64,000 nucleotides of DNA from Panopea generosa (GCA_029582155.1 CM055908.1:20251406-20315405); one strand, 5' to 3'; counted from the first letter of the stretch, positions 35,588-50,569 are shown. Notes: generated by a model not told the origin, from the sequence alone. Numbers and translations: made by a program.

Positions 35588-38500
35588 TTGTTGGTGAGAA
35601 TGTTGTTTTGTATTTGGGAATATGAAATATGTGTATTGCGATTCAGAATTGTTTTATATTTGGGAATATGTACATTGTTGATGAGAGTGTTGTTTTGTAT
35701 TTTGGAATATGTGTATTGTTGGTGAGAGTGATGTTTTGTATTTGGGAATATGGACATTCAATGTTGGTGAGAGTTTTGTTTTGTATAAATTGGGACTATG
35801 TGTATTTTTGGTAAGTGTTGCTTTGTATTTGGGAATATGTGTATTGCTGTTGAGTGTTGCTTTGTATTTGGGAATATGTGTATTATTGGTGATATATGTG
35901 TGTTGTTGGTGAGTGTTAGTTTGTATTTGGGACTATGTGTATTGTTTGTGAGTGTTGTTTTGTATTTTGGAATTTGTGTATTGTTGGTGAGAGTGTCGAT
36001 TCGTATTTTGGAATGTGTACTGTTGGTGAGATTGTTGCTTTGTATTTGGAAATGAATGCCTTGTTGGCGAGTGTTTTTTTTTGTATTTGGGAATATGTGT
36101 ACTGTTGGTGATATATGTGTGTTGTTGGTGAGTGTTGGTTTGTATTTGGGACTATGTGTTTTGTTTGTGAGTGTTGTTTTGTATTTTGGAACATGTGTAT
36201 TGTTGGTGAGAGTGTTGATTTGTATTTGGGCATATGTGTATTGTTGATGAGAGTGTTGATTTGTATTTGGGAATTTGTGTGTTGTTGGTGAGTGTTGCTT
36301 TGTATTTGGGTATATGTATATTGCTGGTGAGAGTGTTTTGTTTTTGGGAACATGTGTATTATTGGTGAGAGTGTTGCTTTGTATTTGGGAATATGTGTAT
36401 TGTTGGTGATATACGGTGTTGTTGGTGAGTGTTGGTTTGTATTTGGGACTATGTGTATTGTTTGTGAGTTTTGTTTTGTATTTTACAATATGTGTATTGT
36501 TGGTGAGAGTGTCGATTTGTATTTTGGAATGTGTATTGTTGGTGAGATTGTTGCTTTGTATTTGGAAATGAATGCCTTGTTGGCGAGTTTTTTTTTGTAT
36601 TTGGGAATATGTGTACTGTTGGTGAGTGTTTTTTTGCAATTGGGAACATGTGCATTGTTGATGAGAATGTTGCTTTGTATTTGGGAATATGTTCATTGTT
36701 GGTGATCAAACAGTTGTACAAGGTTGTACATTATACAAATCACTATTGATCAACCCAGCTGTACAATGATGTAAATTGTACAAAACCATTCTTGATCAAC
36801 CCAGCTGTAAAAACATGTACATTATTCAAATCACTCTTGGTAAACCAGTTGTATAAGGATGTACATTATGCCAATCACTCTTGGTAAACCAGTTGTACAA
36901 GAAAGTATTGTGAATAAAAGGTTGAATATTTTGTGTTGAGCTAAATTTATGTGATATTGGTGAGAGTGTTTGTTATTTTGTGTTGTAAAAAAATGTGTGA
37001 TGTTTTGGAAATGTTTGGGGGGTTTTTGTGTTAAGAATAATATGTGTGATTTCGGGGAGAATTTTTGTACGTTTTGCAAATCATTCTTGATCAGTCAGCT
37101 GTACAATAATGTACATCTTACTAATCACACCTGATGCTGTACAATGATGAACATTATACAAATCACTCTTGATCAACAGGAAGAAATGACTGGAAACCTT
37201 TTGTATTGTTGAGAGTGTGTTTTATGTTTAGAGACATATTTATATGTTTGAAAGTGTTTTACTTTATGTTGGGAATGATGTATACATTTTTTTTGGGAGG
37301 CTTCAGTGTTTTATATTTAGAGATATATATGATTGTGATGTCAGGGAGTCTCGGAGTGTTTGTTGTTTTCTATTTATAGAGATATATGTGATGTGATGTC
37401 TGGGATAGTGTTTGTTGTTTTATATTTAGAGAGATATTTGTGATGAGATATATATGTGATGTCTGGGAGAGTGTCTGTTGTTTTATGTTGGGAGAAATTA
37501 CTGTGATGTTGGGGAAAATGTTGGATAATTTTGTGTTGAGCAAATGATGTGATGTTGGGGAGAGTGTTGATTTTTGTTTGGAGAAAGATATTGTGATTTG
37601 TATCATAACTGGAACACTTCCATCCTGATGATTATCTCAAAACAGACGACATGATGTATCATAACTGGAACAATTTCCACACTGGTGGTCATCAAACAGC
37701 AAACAAGGATTGATGTTGGTGATTCGGTGTTGCGTTAGCCAGTAGTGCAGCGATGAGGTATCTTGACAGGATTGGATTATTACATCAGTGAACATGGAGG
37801 TCACATAGTGGACAATTTTATATATTATCCCAGGAGCACTTTCATCTTTGGTGGTCGTCATACCACAGACATGATTCCACACAAGTGGTCATCATACAGC
37901 AGAAGGCATGGTGTATCCTCTCTGGAACAATATCCACACTGGTTGTCATCAAACAGTAGACAGTATGATGTCTCGATCTCTTGAACACATTCCAAGCTGA
38001 ATGTCATCACACAGTAGAGGACATGATGTTTCACCTGAGGCACACTCGCTTCACTGATGTATATGATGTGATATTATAATACTGGGGATGGAGAAATGAC
38101 ATTATTTACTACATAAATGTGATGTGTAACTACAACAAAAGGATAGACAAATTGACACTCTCTATCAGAGAAATATCCCACGCGACTACACTATTGGAAT
38201 AGGAAGAATGTCACCGACTGCTTCTGAACCATAATTTGGCACTACAGCACTGATACAGAAGGATTGTTGCACTGTGCACTAGAAGTATGATTTGAAAGCT
38301 CAACATTTGGACAGAAATATTGCCATTTTCTGACACAGAAATATGATGCGAGACTACAACACTTGGGCAGCAAATTGATCAAACTGTAACACAGAAGTAA
38401 GGGAGACAGTAGCAATTGGCCCATTGCTTAATGTTTCATATAAATACTCTTGTGTTAAAGATTGATTAACTTATTGTCCATGTGTTGCAGTCTTGCATCA

Positions 38501-39069
38501 TATTTCCATGCTAGAGAGAGGCAATATTACTATCCTTGTGTTGAGCTTCCAAATTATACTTCTAGTGCACAGTGCGACAATCCTTTTGTATTAGTGCTTT
38601 AGTTTCATATTATGGTTCTGAGGCAGTGAGTAACGATCTTTTTGTTCCAATGGTGTAGTCTCCTAGCATACTTCTGTGATAGAAAGTGTCAATTTGTCTA
38701 ACCTTTTGTTGTAGTCACCTATCATGCTTCTGTGGTCGATAATGGTATTTCTTCAGCCCTACTGCTACAATATCACATTATAAACATCAGTGAAGCTAGT
38801 TTGCATCAGATGAAACACCATATCCTCTGCTGTGTGATGACAATCAGTATGTAATGTTGTTTTTCGCTGATAATTTTCATCTGACGGGTTCCACCTTTCT
38901 TTCCGAGTCCCTGGCCCCATTTATGGACGCAAGGATTGATGTTGGCGAATCGTTGTTGCAGTAGCCAGTAGTGCAGCGATGAGGGAACTTGACAGGATTG
39001 GATTATTACATCAGTGAACATGGAGGTCACACAGTGGACAACAAGATGTATTATCTCTGGAGAACGTTC
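35588..39069. repeat. Megasatellite unit 2 (3.48 kb)
   Basis: Same order as unit 1: 41-bp array (35588-36706), GTACA/GT-rich spacer (36707-37610), 57-bp repeats and palindrome (37611-39069). The final part is essentially identical to unit 1 across 35160-35575 versus 38640-39060. The D block is shorter here (one 57-bp monomer group missing). Confidence 0.93.
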
Positions 39070-41618
39070 CATTGTTGGTGAGAATGTTGTTTTGTATTTG
39101 GGAATATGGACATTCAATGTTGGTGAGAGTTTTGTTTTGTATAAATTGGGACTATGTGTATTTTTGGTAAGTGTTGTTTTGTATTTGGGAATATGTGTAT
39201 TGTTGGTGAGTGTTGCTTTGTATTTGGGAATATGTGTATTGCTGTTGTGTGTTGTTTTGTATTAAGGAATATGTGTATTGATGGTGAGAGTTGTTTTGTA
39301 TTTAGGCATATGTGTATTATTGGTAAGAGTGTTGATTTGTATTTGGGACTATGTTTGTTGTTGATGAGTGTTGCTTTGTATTTGGGTATATGTGTATTGT
39401 TGGTGAGAGTGTTTTGTTTTTGGGAACATGTGTATTATTGGTGAGAGTGTTGCTTTGTATTTGGGAATATGTGTATTGTTGGTGATATATGTGTATTGTT
39501 GGTGAGTGTTGGTTTGTATTTGGGACTATTTGTATTGTTTGTGAGTGTTGTTTTGTATTTTGGAATATGTGTATTGTTGGTGAGAGTGTTGATTCGTATT
39601 TTGAAATGTGTATTGTTGGTGAGATTGTTGCTTTGTATTTGGAAATGTATGCATTGTTGGCGAGTGTTTTTTTTGTATTTGGGAATATGTATACTGTTGG
39701 TGTGTGTTATTTTGCAATTGGGAACATGTGCATTGTTGATGAGAATGTTGCTTTGTATTTGGGAATATGTTCATTGTTGGTGATCAAACAGTTGTACAAG
39801 GTTGTACATTATACAAATCACTATTGATCAACCCAGCTGTAGTGTTTGTTGTTTTATATTAAGGGAGATATTTGTGATGAGATATATATGTGATGTCTGG
39901 AAGAGTGTCTGTTGTTTTATGTTGGGAGAAACTACTGCGATGTTGGGGAAAATGTTGGATAATTTTGTGTTGAGCAAATGATGTGATGTTGGGGAGAGTG
40001 TTGATTTTTGTTTGGAGAAAGATATTGTGATGTGTATCGTCCCTTGAACACTTCCATCCTGATGATTATCTCAAAACAGACGACATGATGTATCATAACT
40101 GGAATAATTTCCACACTGGTGGTCATCATACAGCATACGGGATAATGTGTCATCTCTGAAACACATTCCACATTGGTAATAATCTCAAAACAGATGACAT
40201 GATGTATCATCTCTGGAACAATTTCCACACTGGTTGTCATCAAACAGCAAACAAGGATTGATGTTGGTGATTCGTTGTTGCGTTAGCCAGTAGTGCAGCG
40301 ATGAGGTATCTTGACAGGATTGGATTATTACATCAGTGAACATGGAGGTCACATAGTGGACAATATTATGCATTATCTCAGGAGCACTTTCAACTTTGGT
40401 GGTCGTCATACCACAGACATGATTCCACACAAGTGGTCATCATACAGCAGAAGGCATGGTGTATCCTCGCTGGAACAGTATCCACACTGGTTGTCATCAA
40501 ACAGCAGACAGCATGATGTCTCGGATCTCTTGAACACATTCCAAGCTGAATGTCATCACACAGTAGAGGACATGATGTTTCACCTGAGGCACACTCGCTT
40601 CACTGATGTATATGATGTGATATTGTAATACTGGGGATGGAGAAATGACATTATTTACTACATAAATGTGATGTGTAACTACAACAAAAGGATAGACAAA
40701 TTGACACTCTCTATCAGAGAAATATCCCACGCGACTACACCATTGGAATAGGAAGAATGTCACCGACTGCTTCTGAACCATAATTTGGCACTACAGCACT
40801 GATACAGAAGGATTGTTGCACTGTGCACTAGAAGTATGATTAGAAAGCTCAACATTTGGACAGAAACATTGCTATTTTCTGACACAGAAATATGATGCGA
40901 GACTACAACACTTGGGCAGCAAATTGATCAAACTGTAACACAGAAGTAAGGGAGACAGTAGCAATTGGCCCATTGCTTAATGTTTCATATAAATACTCTT
41001 GTGTTAAAGATTGATTAACTTATTGTCCATGTGTTGCAGTCTCGCATCATATTTCCATGCTAGAGAGAGGCAATATTACTATCCTTGTGTTGAGCTTCCA
41101 AATTATACTTCTAGTGCACAGTGCGACAATCCTTTTGTATTAGTGCTTTAGTTTCATATTATGGTTCTGAGGCAGTGAGTAACGATCTTTTTGTTCCAAT
41201 GGTGTAGTCTCCTAGCATACTTCTGTGATAGAAAGTGTCAATTTGTCTAACCTTTTGTTGTAGTCACCTATCATGCTTCTGTGGTCGATAATGGTATTTC
41301 TTCAGCCCTACTGCTACAATATCACATTATAAACATCAGTGAAGCTAGTTTGCATCAGATGAAACACCATATCCTCTGCTGTGTGATGACAATCAGTATG
41401 TAATGTTGTTTTTTGCTGATAATTATCATCTGACGGGTTCCACCTTTCTTTCCGAGTCCCTGGCCCCATTTATGGACGCAAGGATTGATGTTGGCGAATC
41501 GTTGTTGCAGTAGCCAGTAGTGCAGCGATGAGGGAACTTGACAGGATTGGATTATTACATCAGTGAACATGGAGGTCACACAGTGGACAACAAGATGTAT
41601 TATCTCTGGAGAACGTTC
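39070..41618. repeat. Megasatellite unit 3 (2.55 kb, internal deletion)
   Basis: A short 41-bp array (39070-39783), then only the start of the spacer: at about 39841 CAACCCAGCTGT joins directly to AGTGTTTGTTG, removing roughly 0.65 kb present in units 2, 4 and 5. The 57-bp repeats and palindrome follow (40031-41618). Confidence 0.93.
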
Positions 41619-44600
41619 CATTGTTGGTGAGAATGTTGTTTTGTATTTGGGAATATGAAATATGTGTATTGCGATTCAGAATTGTTTTATATTTGGGAAT
41701 ATGTACATTGTTGGTGAGAGTGTGTTTTGTATTTTGGAATATGTGTATTGTTGGTGAGAGTGATGTTTTGTATTTGGGAATATGGACATTCAATGTTGGT
41801 GAGAGTTTTGTTTTGTATAAATTGGGACTATGTGTATTTTTGGTAAGTGTTGTTTTGTATTTGGGAATATGTGTATTGTTGGTGAGAGTGTTGCTTTGTA
41901 TTTGGGAATATGTGTATTGCTGTTGAGTGTTGTTTTGTATTTAGGAATATGTGTATTGATGGTGAGAGTTGTTTTGTATTTGGGCATATGTGTGTATTGT
42001 TGGTGAGAGTGTTGATTTGTATTTGTGTATATGTGTATTGTTGGTGAGAATGTTTTGTTTTGGGGAACATGTGTATTATTAGTGAGAGTGTTGCTTTGTA
42101 TTTGGGAATATGTGTATTATTGGTGATATATGTGTGTTGTTGGTGAGAGTGTTGATTTGTATTTGGGCATATGTGTATTGTTGATGAGAGTGTTTTGTTT
42201 TTTGGAACATGTGTATTATTGGTGATAGTGTTGCTTTGTATTTGGGAATATGTGTATTATTGGTGATATATGTGTGTTGTTGGTGAGTGTTGGTTTGTAT
42301 TTGGGACTATGTGTTTTGTTTGTGAGTGTTGTTTTGTATTTTGGAACATGTGTATTGTTGGTGAGAGTGTTGATTTGTATTTGGGTATATGTGTATTGTT
42401 GGTGAGAGTGTTTTGTTTTTGGGAACATGTGTATTATTGGTGAGAGTGTTGCTTTGTATTTGGGAATATGTGTATTATTGGTGATATATGTGTGTTGTTG
42501 GTGAGTGTTGGTTTGTATTTGCGACTATGTGTTTTGTTTGTGAGTGTTGTTTTGTATTTTGGAACATGTGTATTGTTGGTTTGAGTGTTGATTTGTATTT
42601 GGGCATATGTGTATTGTTGATGAGAGTGTTGATTTGTATTTGGGACTATGTGTGTTGTTGGTGAGTGTTGCTTTGTATTTGGGTATATGTGTATTGCTGG
42701 TGAGAGTGTTTTGTTTTTGGGAACATGTGTATTTTTGGTGAGAGTGTTGCTTTGTATTTGGGAATATGTGTATTGTTGGTGATATGTGTGTGTTGTTGGT
42801 GAGTGTTGGTTTGTATTTGGGACTATGTGTATTGTTTGTGAGTGTTGTTTTGTATTTTGGAATATGTGTATTGTTGGTGAGAGTGTCGATTCGTATTTTG
42901 GAATGTGTATTGTTGGTGAGATTGTTGCTTTGTATTTGGAAATGAATGCCTTGTTGGCGAGGGTTTTTTTTTGTATTTGGGAATGTGTGTACTGTTGGTG
43001 AGTGTTATTTTGCAATTGGGAACATGTGCATTGTTGATGAGAATGTTGCTTTGTGTTTGGGAATATGTTCATTGTTGGTGATCAAACAGTTGTACAAGGT
43101 TGTACATTATACAAATCACTATTGATCAACCCAGCTGTACAATGATGTAAATTGTACAAACCATTCTTGATCAACCCAGCTGTACAAACATGTACATTAT
43201 TCAATTCACTCTTGGTAAACCAGTTGTATAAGGATGTACATTATGCCAATCACTCTTGGTAAACCAGTTGTACAAGAAAGTATTGTGAATAAAAGGTTGA
43301 ATATTTTGTGTTGAGCTAAATATATGTGATGTTGGTGAGAGTGTTTGTTATTTTGTGTTGTAAAAAAATGTGTGATGTTTTGGAAATGTTTGTTTTTTTT
43401 GTGTTAAGAATAATGTGTGATTTCGGGGATAATTTTTGTACGTTTTGCAAATCATTCTTGATCAGTCAGCTGTACAATAATGTACATCTTACTAATCACA
43501 CCTGATGCTGTACAATGATGAACATAATACAAATCACTCTTGATCAACAGGAAGAAATGACTGGAAACCTTTTGTATTGTTGAGAGTGTGTTTTATGTTT
43601 AGAGACATATTTATATGTTTGAAAGTGTTTTACTTTATGTTGGGAATGATGTATACATTTTTTAGGGCAGGCTTCAGTGTTTTATATTTAGAGATATATA
43701 TGATTGTGATGTCAGGGAGTCTCGGAGTGTTTGTTGTTTTCTATTTATAGAGATATATGTGATGTGATGTCTGGGATAGTGTTTGTTGTTTTATATTTAG
43801 AGAGATATTTGTGATGAGAATTATATATGTGATGTCTGGGAGAGTGTCTATTGTTTTATGTTGGGAGAAATTACTGTGATGTTGGGGAAAATGTTGGATA
43901 ATTTTGTGTTGAGCAAATGATGTAATGTTGGGGAGAGTGTTGATTTTTGTTTGGAGAAAGATATTGTGATTTGTATCGTCCCTTGAACACTTCCATCCTG
44001 ATGATTATCTCAAAACAGATGACATGATGTATCATAACTGGAACAATTTCCACACTGGTGGTCATCAAACAGCAAACAAGGATTGATGTTGGTGATTCGG
44101 TGTTGCAGTAGCCAGTAGTGCAGCGATGAGGTATCTTGACAGGATTGGATTATTACATCAGTGAACATGGAAGTCACATAGTGGACAATATTATATATTA
44201 TCCCAGGAGCACTTTCATCTTTGGTGGTCGTCATACCACAGACATGATTCCACACAAGTGGTCATCATACAGCAGAAGGCATGGTGTATCCTCTCTGGAA
44301 CAATATCCACACTGGTTGTCATCAAACAGTAGACAGTATGATGTCTCGATCTCTTGAACACATTCCAAGCTGAATATCATCACACAGTAGAGGACATGAT
44401 GTTTCACCTGAGGCACACTCGCTTCACTGATGTGTATGATGTGATATTGTAATACTGGGGATGGAGAAATGACATTATTTACTACATAAATGTGATGTGT
44501 AACTACAACAAAAGGATATACAAATTGACACTCTCTATCAGAGAAATATCCCATGCGACTACACCATTGGAATAGGAAGAATGTCACCGACTGCTTCTGA

Positions 44601-45444
44601 ACCATAATTTGGCACTACAGCACTGATACAGAAGGATTGTTGCACTGTGCACTAGAAGTATGATTAGAAAGCTCAACATTTGGACAGAAATATTGCCATT
44701 TTCTGACACAGAAATATGATGCGAGACTACAACACTTGGGCAGCAAATTGATCAAACTGTAACACAGAAGTAAGGGAGACAGTAGCAATTGGCCCATTGC
44801 TTAATGTTTCATATAAATACTCTGTGTTAAAGATTGATTAACTTATTGTCCATGTGTTGCAGTCTCGCATCATATTTCCATGCTAGAGAGAGGCAATATT
44901 ACTATCCTTGTGTTGAGCTTCCAAATTATACTTCTAGTGCACAGTGCGACAATCCTTTTGTATTAGTGCTTTTGTTTCATATTATGGTTCTGAGGCAGTG
45001 AGTAACAATCTTTTTGTTCCAATGGTGTAGTCTCCTAGCATACTTCTGTGATAGAAAGTGTCAATTTGTCTAACCTTTTGTTGTAGTCACCTATCATGTT
45101 TCTGTGGTCGATAGTGGTATTTCTTCAGCCCTACTGCTACAATATCACATTATAAACATCAGTGAAGCTAGTTTGCATCAGATGAAACACCATATCCTCT
45201 GCTGTGTGATGACAATCAGTATGTAATGTTGTTTTTCGCTGATAATTTTCATCTGACGGGTTCCACCTTTCTTTCCGAGTCCCTGGCCCCATTTATGGAC
45301 GCAAGGATTGATGTTGGCGATTCGTTGTTGCAGTAGCCAGTAGTGCAGCGATGAGGGAACTTGACAGGATTGGATTATTACATCAGTGAACATGGAGGTC
45401 ACACAGTGGACAACAAGATGTATTATCTCTGGAGAACGTTTCAT
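41619..45444. repeat. Megasatellite unit 4 (3.83 kb)
   Basis: The longest of the inner units because its 41-bp array is expanded (41619-43081). That array contains three near-copies of a block of several monomers with GGTGATATATGTGTGTTGTT. Spacer 43082-43970; 57-bp repeats and palindrome 43971-45444. Confidence 0.93.
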
Positions 45445-48400
45445 TGTTGGTGAGAATGTTGTTTTGTATTTGGGAATATGAAATATGTTTATTGCGATTC
45501 AGAATTGTTTTATATTTGGGAATATGAACATTGTTGATGAGAGTGTTGTTTTTTTTGTTGAATATGTGTATTGTTGGTGAGAGTGATGTTTTGTATTTGG
45601 GAATATGGACATTCAATGTTGGTGAGAGTTTTGTTTTGTATAAATTGGGACTATGTGTATTTTTGGTAAGTGTTGTTTTGTATTTGGGAATATGTGTATT
45701 GTTGGTGAGTGTTGCTTTGTATTTGGGAATATGTGTATTGCTGTTGTGTGTTGTTTTGTATTAAGGAATATGTGTATTGATGGTGAGCATTGTTTTGTAT
45801 TTAGGCATATGTGTATTGTTGGTGAGAGTGTTGATTTGTATTTGGGACTATGTGTGTTGTTGATGAGTGTTGCTTTGTATTTGGGTATATGTGTATTGTT
45901 GGTGAGAGTGTTTTGTTTTTGGGAACATGTGTATTATTGATGAGAGTGTTGCTTTGTATTTGGGAATATGTGTATTGTTGGTGATATATGTATGTTGTTG
46001 GTGAGTGTTGGTTTGTATTTGGGACTATTTGTATTGTTTGTGAGTGTTGTTTTGTATTTTGGAATATGTGTATTGTTGGTGAGAGTGTTGATTCGTATTT
46101 TGGAATGTGTATTGTTGGTGAGATTGTTGCTTTGTATTTGGAAATGTATGCATTGTTGGCGAGTGTTTTTTTTGTATTTGGGAATATGTGTACTGTTGGT
46201 CTGTGTTATTTTGCAATTGGGAACATGTGCATTGTTGATGAGAATGTTGCTTTGTATTTGGGAATATGTTCATTGTTGGTGATCAAACAGTTGTACAAGG
46301 TTGTACATTATACAAATCACTATTGATCAACCCAGCTGTACAATGATGTAAATTGTACAAACCATTTTGATCAACCGAGCTGTACAAGGATGTACATTAT
46401 TCAAATCACTCTTGGTAAACCAGTTGTATAAGGATGTACATTATGCCAATCACTCTTGGTAAACCAGTTGTAGAAGAAAGTATTGTGAATAAAAGGTTGA
46501 ATATTTTGTGTTGAGCTAAATATATGTGATGTTGGTGAGAGTGTTTGTTATTTTGTGTGATAAAAAAATGTGGGATGTTTTGGAAATGTTTGTTTTTTTT
46601 GTGTTAAGAATAATATGTGTGATTTCGGGGAGAATGTTTGTACGTTTTGCAAATCATTATTGATCAGTCAGCTGTACAATAATGTACATCTTACTAATCA
46701 CACCTGATGCTGTACAATGATGAACATTATACAAATCACTCTTGATCAACAGGAAGAAATGACTGGAAACCTATTGTATTGTTGAGAGTGTGTTTTATGT
46801 TTAGAGACATATTTATATGTTTGAAAGTGTTTTTACTTTATGTTGGGAATGATGTATACATTTTTTTGGGGAGGCTTCAGTGTTTTGTATTTAGAGATAT
46901 ATATGATTGTGATGTCAGGGAGTCTCGGGAGTGTTTGTTGTTTAGTATTTATAGAGATATATGTAATGTCTGGGATAGTGTTTGTTGTTTTGTATTAAGA
47001 GAGATATTTGTGATGAGATATATATGTGATGTCTGGAAGAGTGTCTGTTGTTTTATGTTGGGAGAAATTACTGCGATGTTGGGGAAAATGTTGGATAATT
47101 TTGTGTTGAGCAAATGATGTGATGTTGGGGAGACTGTTGATTTTTGTTTGGAGAAAGATATTGTGATGTGTATCGTCCCTTGAACACTTCCATCCTGATG
47201 ATTATCTCAAAACAGACGACATGATGTATCATAACTGGAATAATTTCCACACTGGTGGTCATCATACAGCATACGGGATAATGTGTCATCTCTGAAACAC
47301 ATTCCACATTGGTAATAATCTCAAAACAGACGACATGATGTATCATCTCTGGAACAATTTCCACACTGGTTGTCATCAAACAGCAAACAAGGATTGATGT
47401 TGGTGATTCGTTGTTGCAGTAGCCAGTAGTGCAGTGATGAGGTATCTTGACAGGATTGGATTATTACATCAGTGAACATGGAGGTCACATAGTGGACAAT
47501 TTTATGTATTATCTCAGGAGCACTTTCAACTTTGGTAGTCGTCAATCCACAGACATGATTCCACACAAGCGGTCATCATACAGCAGACAGCATGGTGTAT
47601 CCTCTCTGGAACATAATCCACACTGGTTGTCATCAAACAGCAGACAGCATGATGTCTCGATCTCTTGAACACATTCCAAGCTGAATGTCATCACACAGTA
47701 GAGGACATGATGTTTCACCTGAGGCACACTCGCTTCACTGATGTATATGATGTGATATTGTAATACTGGGGATGGAGAAATGACATTATTTACTACATAA
47801 ATGTGATGTGTAACTACAACAAAAGAAAAGACAAATTGACACTCTCTATCAGAGAAATATCCCACGCGACTACACCATTGGAATAGGAAGAATGTCACCG
47901 ACTGCTTCTGAACCATAATGTGGAACTACAGCACTGATACAGAAGGATTGTTGCACTGTGCACTAGAAGTATGATTGAAAGCTCAACATTTGGACAGAAA
48001 CATCGCCATTTTCTGACACAGAAATATGATGCGAGACTACAACACTTGGGCAGCAAATTGATCAAACTGTAACACAGAAGTAAGGGAGACAGTAGCAATT
48101 GGCCCATTGCTAAATGTTTCAGATAAATACTCTTGTGTTAAAGATTGATTAACTTATTGTCCATGTGTTGCAGTCTCGCATCATATTTCCATGCTAGAGA
48201 GAGGCAATATTACTTTCCTTGTGTTGAACTTCCAAATTATACCTCTAGTGCACAGTGCGACAATCCTTCTGTATTAGTGCTTTAGTTTCATATTATGGTT
48301 CTGAGGCAGTGAGTAACGATCTTTTTGTTCCAATGGTGTAGTCTCCTAGCATACTTCTGTGATAGAAAGTGTCAATTTGTCTAACCTTTTGTTGTAGTCG

Positions 48401-48745
48401 CCTATCATGTTTCTGTGGTCGATAATGGTATTTTTTCAGCCGTACTGCTACAATATCACATTATAAACATCAGTGAAGCTAGTTTGCATCAGATGAAACA
48501 CCATATCCTCTGCTGTGTGATGACAATCAGTATGTAATGTTGTTTTTCGCTGATAATTTTCATCTGACGGGTTCCACCTTTCTTTCCGAGTCCCTGGCCC
48601 CATTTATGGACGCAAGGATTGATGTTGGCGAATCGTTGTTGCAGTAGCCAGTAGTGCAGCGATGAGGGAACTTGACAGGATTGGATTATTACATCAGTGA
48701 ACATGGAGGTCACAGAGTGGACAACAAGATGTATTATCTCTGGAG
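45445..48745. repeat. Megasatellite unit 5 (3.30 kb)
   Basis: Array 45445-46283, spacer 46284-47165, 57-bp repeats and palindrome 47166-48745. Its end does not jump back into the 41-bp array. TTATCTCTGGAGCACTTCCC continues through CTTTGGTGGTCATCATACAG, giving the uninterrupted form of the junction used in units 1-4. Confidence 0.92.
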
Positions 48746-49835
48746 CACTTCCCACTTTGGTGGTCATCATACAGCAGACATGATTCCACACTAGTCTTCA
48801 TCATACAGTAGACGGCATGGTATATCTTCTGGAACAAATCAGTTGGGGAAAATGTTTGATAATCTTATGTTGACCTAGGTATATTTGATGTTGGCGATCA
48901 TTTGTAGTTTATTGTTGAGTAAAATATTATGTGTGGTGTTTGGGAAAATGTTTTTGTTTTTGTTTTGAGAGTAATATGTGTGATTTGGGGGAAAATATAT
49001 GTACATTTTGCAAATTACTCTTGATCAACTGGCAGTACAAGGATGTACATTATGCAAATCACTCTTTGATCAACATGTACTGTTATTACCAGTTTGTATA
49101 TTGTTGAGACAGTTCAAGGTGAGAGGATATGTTATTTTCTGTTGGAAATATATTTATTATGTTTATTTATAATGTGCAGCTTGGTTTGGAAATATATGTA
49201 TTGTGAGTAAGACAACTGCTTGAGTACTACGACAGTATAACATGACTGCAATTCTGTGAAGTATGGAACACTTTCCACACTTACGGGTTTCACTATGAGT
49301 AGTAACAATACTGTGGCTTTATATAACTGTACCAAACTGTGACCATATGACATGACTGCAATTCTGTGTTTCCACACTGGTTGTCATCAAACAGCAGACG
49401 GAATGATGTCTCGATCTCTTGAACACACTCCAACCTGAATGTCATCACAAAGTAGAGGACATTGTGTGTCACCTGAGGCGCGCTCACTTCACTGATGTAC
49501 ATAATGTGATATTGTAATGCTGGGGATGGAGAAATGGGAGAAAATTACTGTGATGTTGGGAAAAATGTTTGATAATTTTGTGTTGAGCAAATGATGTGAT
49601 GGGGAGAGTGTTTGTTGATTTTTGTTTGGAGAAAATTGTTGAGCACTTTCCGCTTTGGTGGTCTTCATACAGCAGACATGATTCCACACTAGTGGTCATC
49701 ATACAGCAGCCGGCACGTTGTATCATATAACTGGAACACATTCAACATTGGTGATAATCTCAAAACAGACCACATAATGTATCATCTCTGGAAGAATTTC
49801 CACACTGGTGGTCATCATACAGTAGACATTAACTG
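48746..49835. repeat. Degenerate megasatellite tail
   Basis: Scrambled, diverged pieces of the same blocks: 57-bp repeats (48746-48840, 49370-49500, 49640-49835), GTACA/GT-rich spacer (48841-49090) and part of the 41-bp type. This is expected at an array edge. Confidence 0.8.
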
Positions 49836-50567
49836 CAGTAGTGTGACTGATATGTCTGCAGCACTGTGACACTATACCATGCATATGCACTATGCTATGA
49901 CATCACTATGACATGGCATGACTGCAGAACTGATTGTATGACATGACTGCTGTACTGTGACTATGACATGGCTGCAGAACTGTGGCTGTAGGACTTTACT
50001 GCTGAACTGTAACTGAAGGATATAACTGCAGAACAGACTCTGACTTGACTAGAGTTTTTACTGTATCACATGACTGCAGTATTGTAACTGTATTGCATGA
50101 CTGCATAACTCTGACCATATGACGCTACTGCAGAACTGTAACAGTATGACTTAACGGTGACTGTATGTCATGACTGTATGACTGCAGAACTGTGACTATG
50201 ACTTTACTGCTGAACTGTGACTGTATGACGCAACTGCCTTACTGTGATTCTATGACTTGCCTAGAGAACTGAGACTATGACTGCAGCACTATGACTGAAA
50301 CAATGTGACTGTATGACAAGACTACAAAACTGAGACACTGTGACACTATGACGTGACTGCAGAACTTTAACTACAACATGACTAATGCTGTGACTATTAC
50401 ATGACTGTAACTTTTTCACATGACTGCAAAACTGTGACTGTAGAACTTTGACTTGATGATATGACTAATACACTGACAGTATGACTTGACTGCAGAACTT
50501 TGACTGTTGACTGCAGAACTGTGATCATATGACATGACTTACACTGTGACCGTAATTGTGACCATAA
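49836..50567. repeat. TGACTGCAGAACTGTGAC minisatellite
   Basis: Roughly 25 diverged copies of a 27-32 bp unit built from TGACTGCAGAACTGTGAC and TGTATGACA. It contains many CTGCAG sites. It is unrelated in sequence to the preceding megasatellite. Confidence 0.85.
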
Positions 50568-50569
50568 TA

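Noticed and set aside
35758-36696. 312-codon minus-strand frame, repeats of NNTHIPKYKTTLT
   Set aside because: It is the 41-bp minisatellite read on the strand with few stops. Unit lengths of 39-43 bp shift frame, there is no start context, and similar frames overlap it in other phases and on the other strand.
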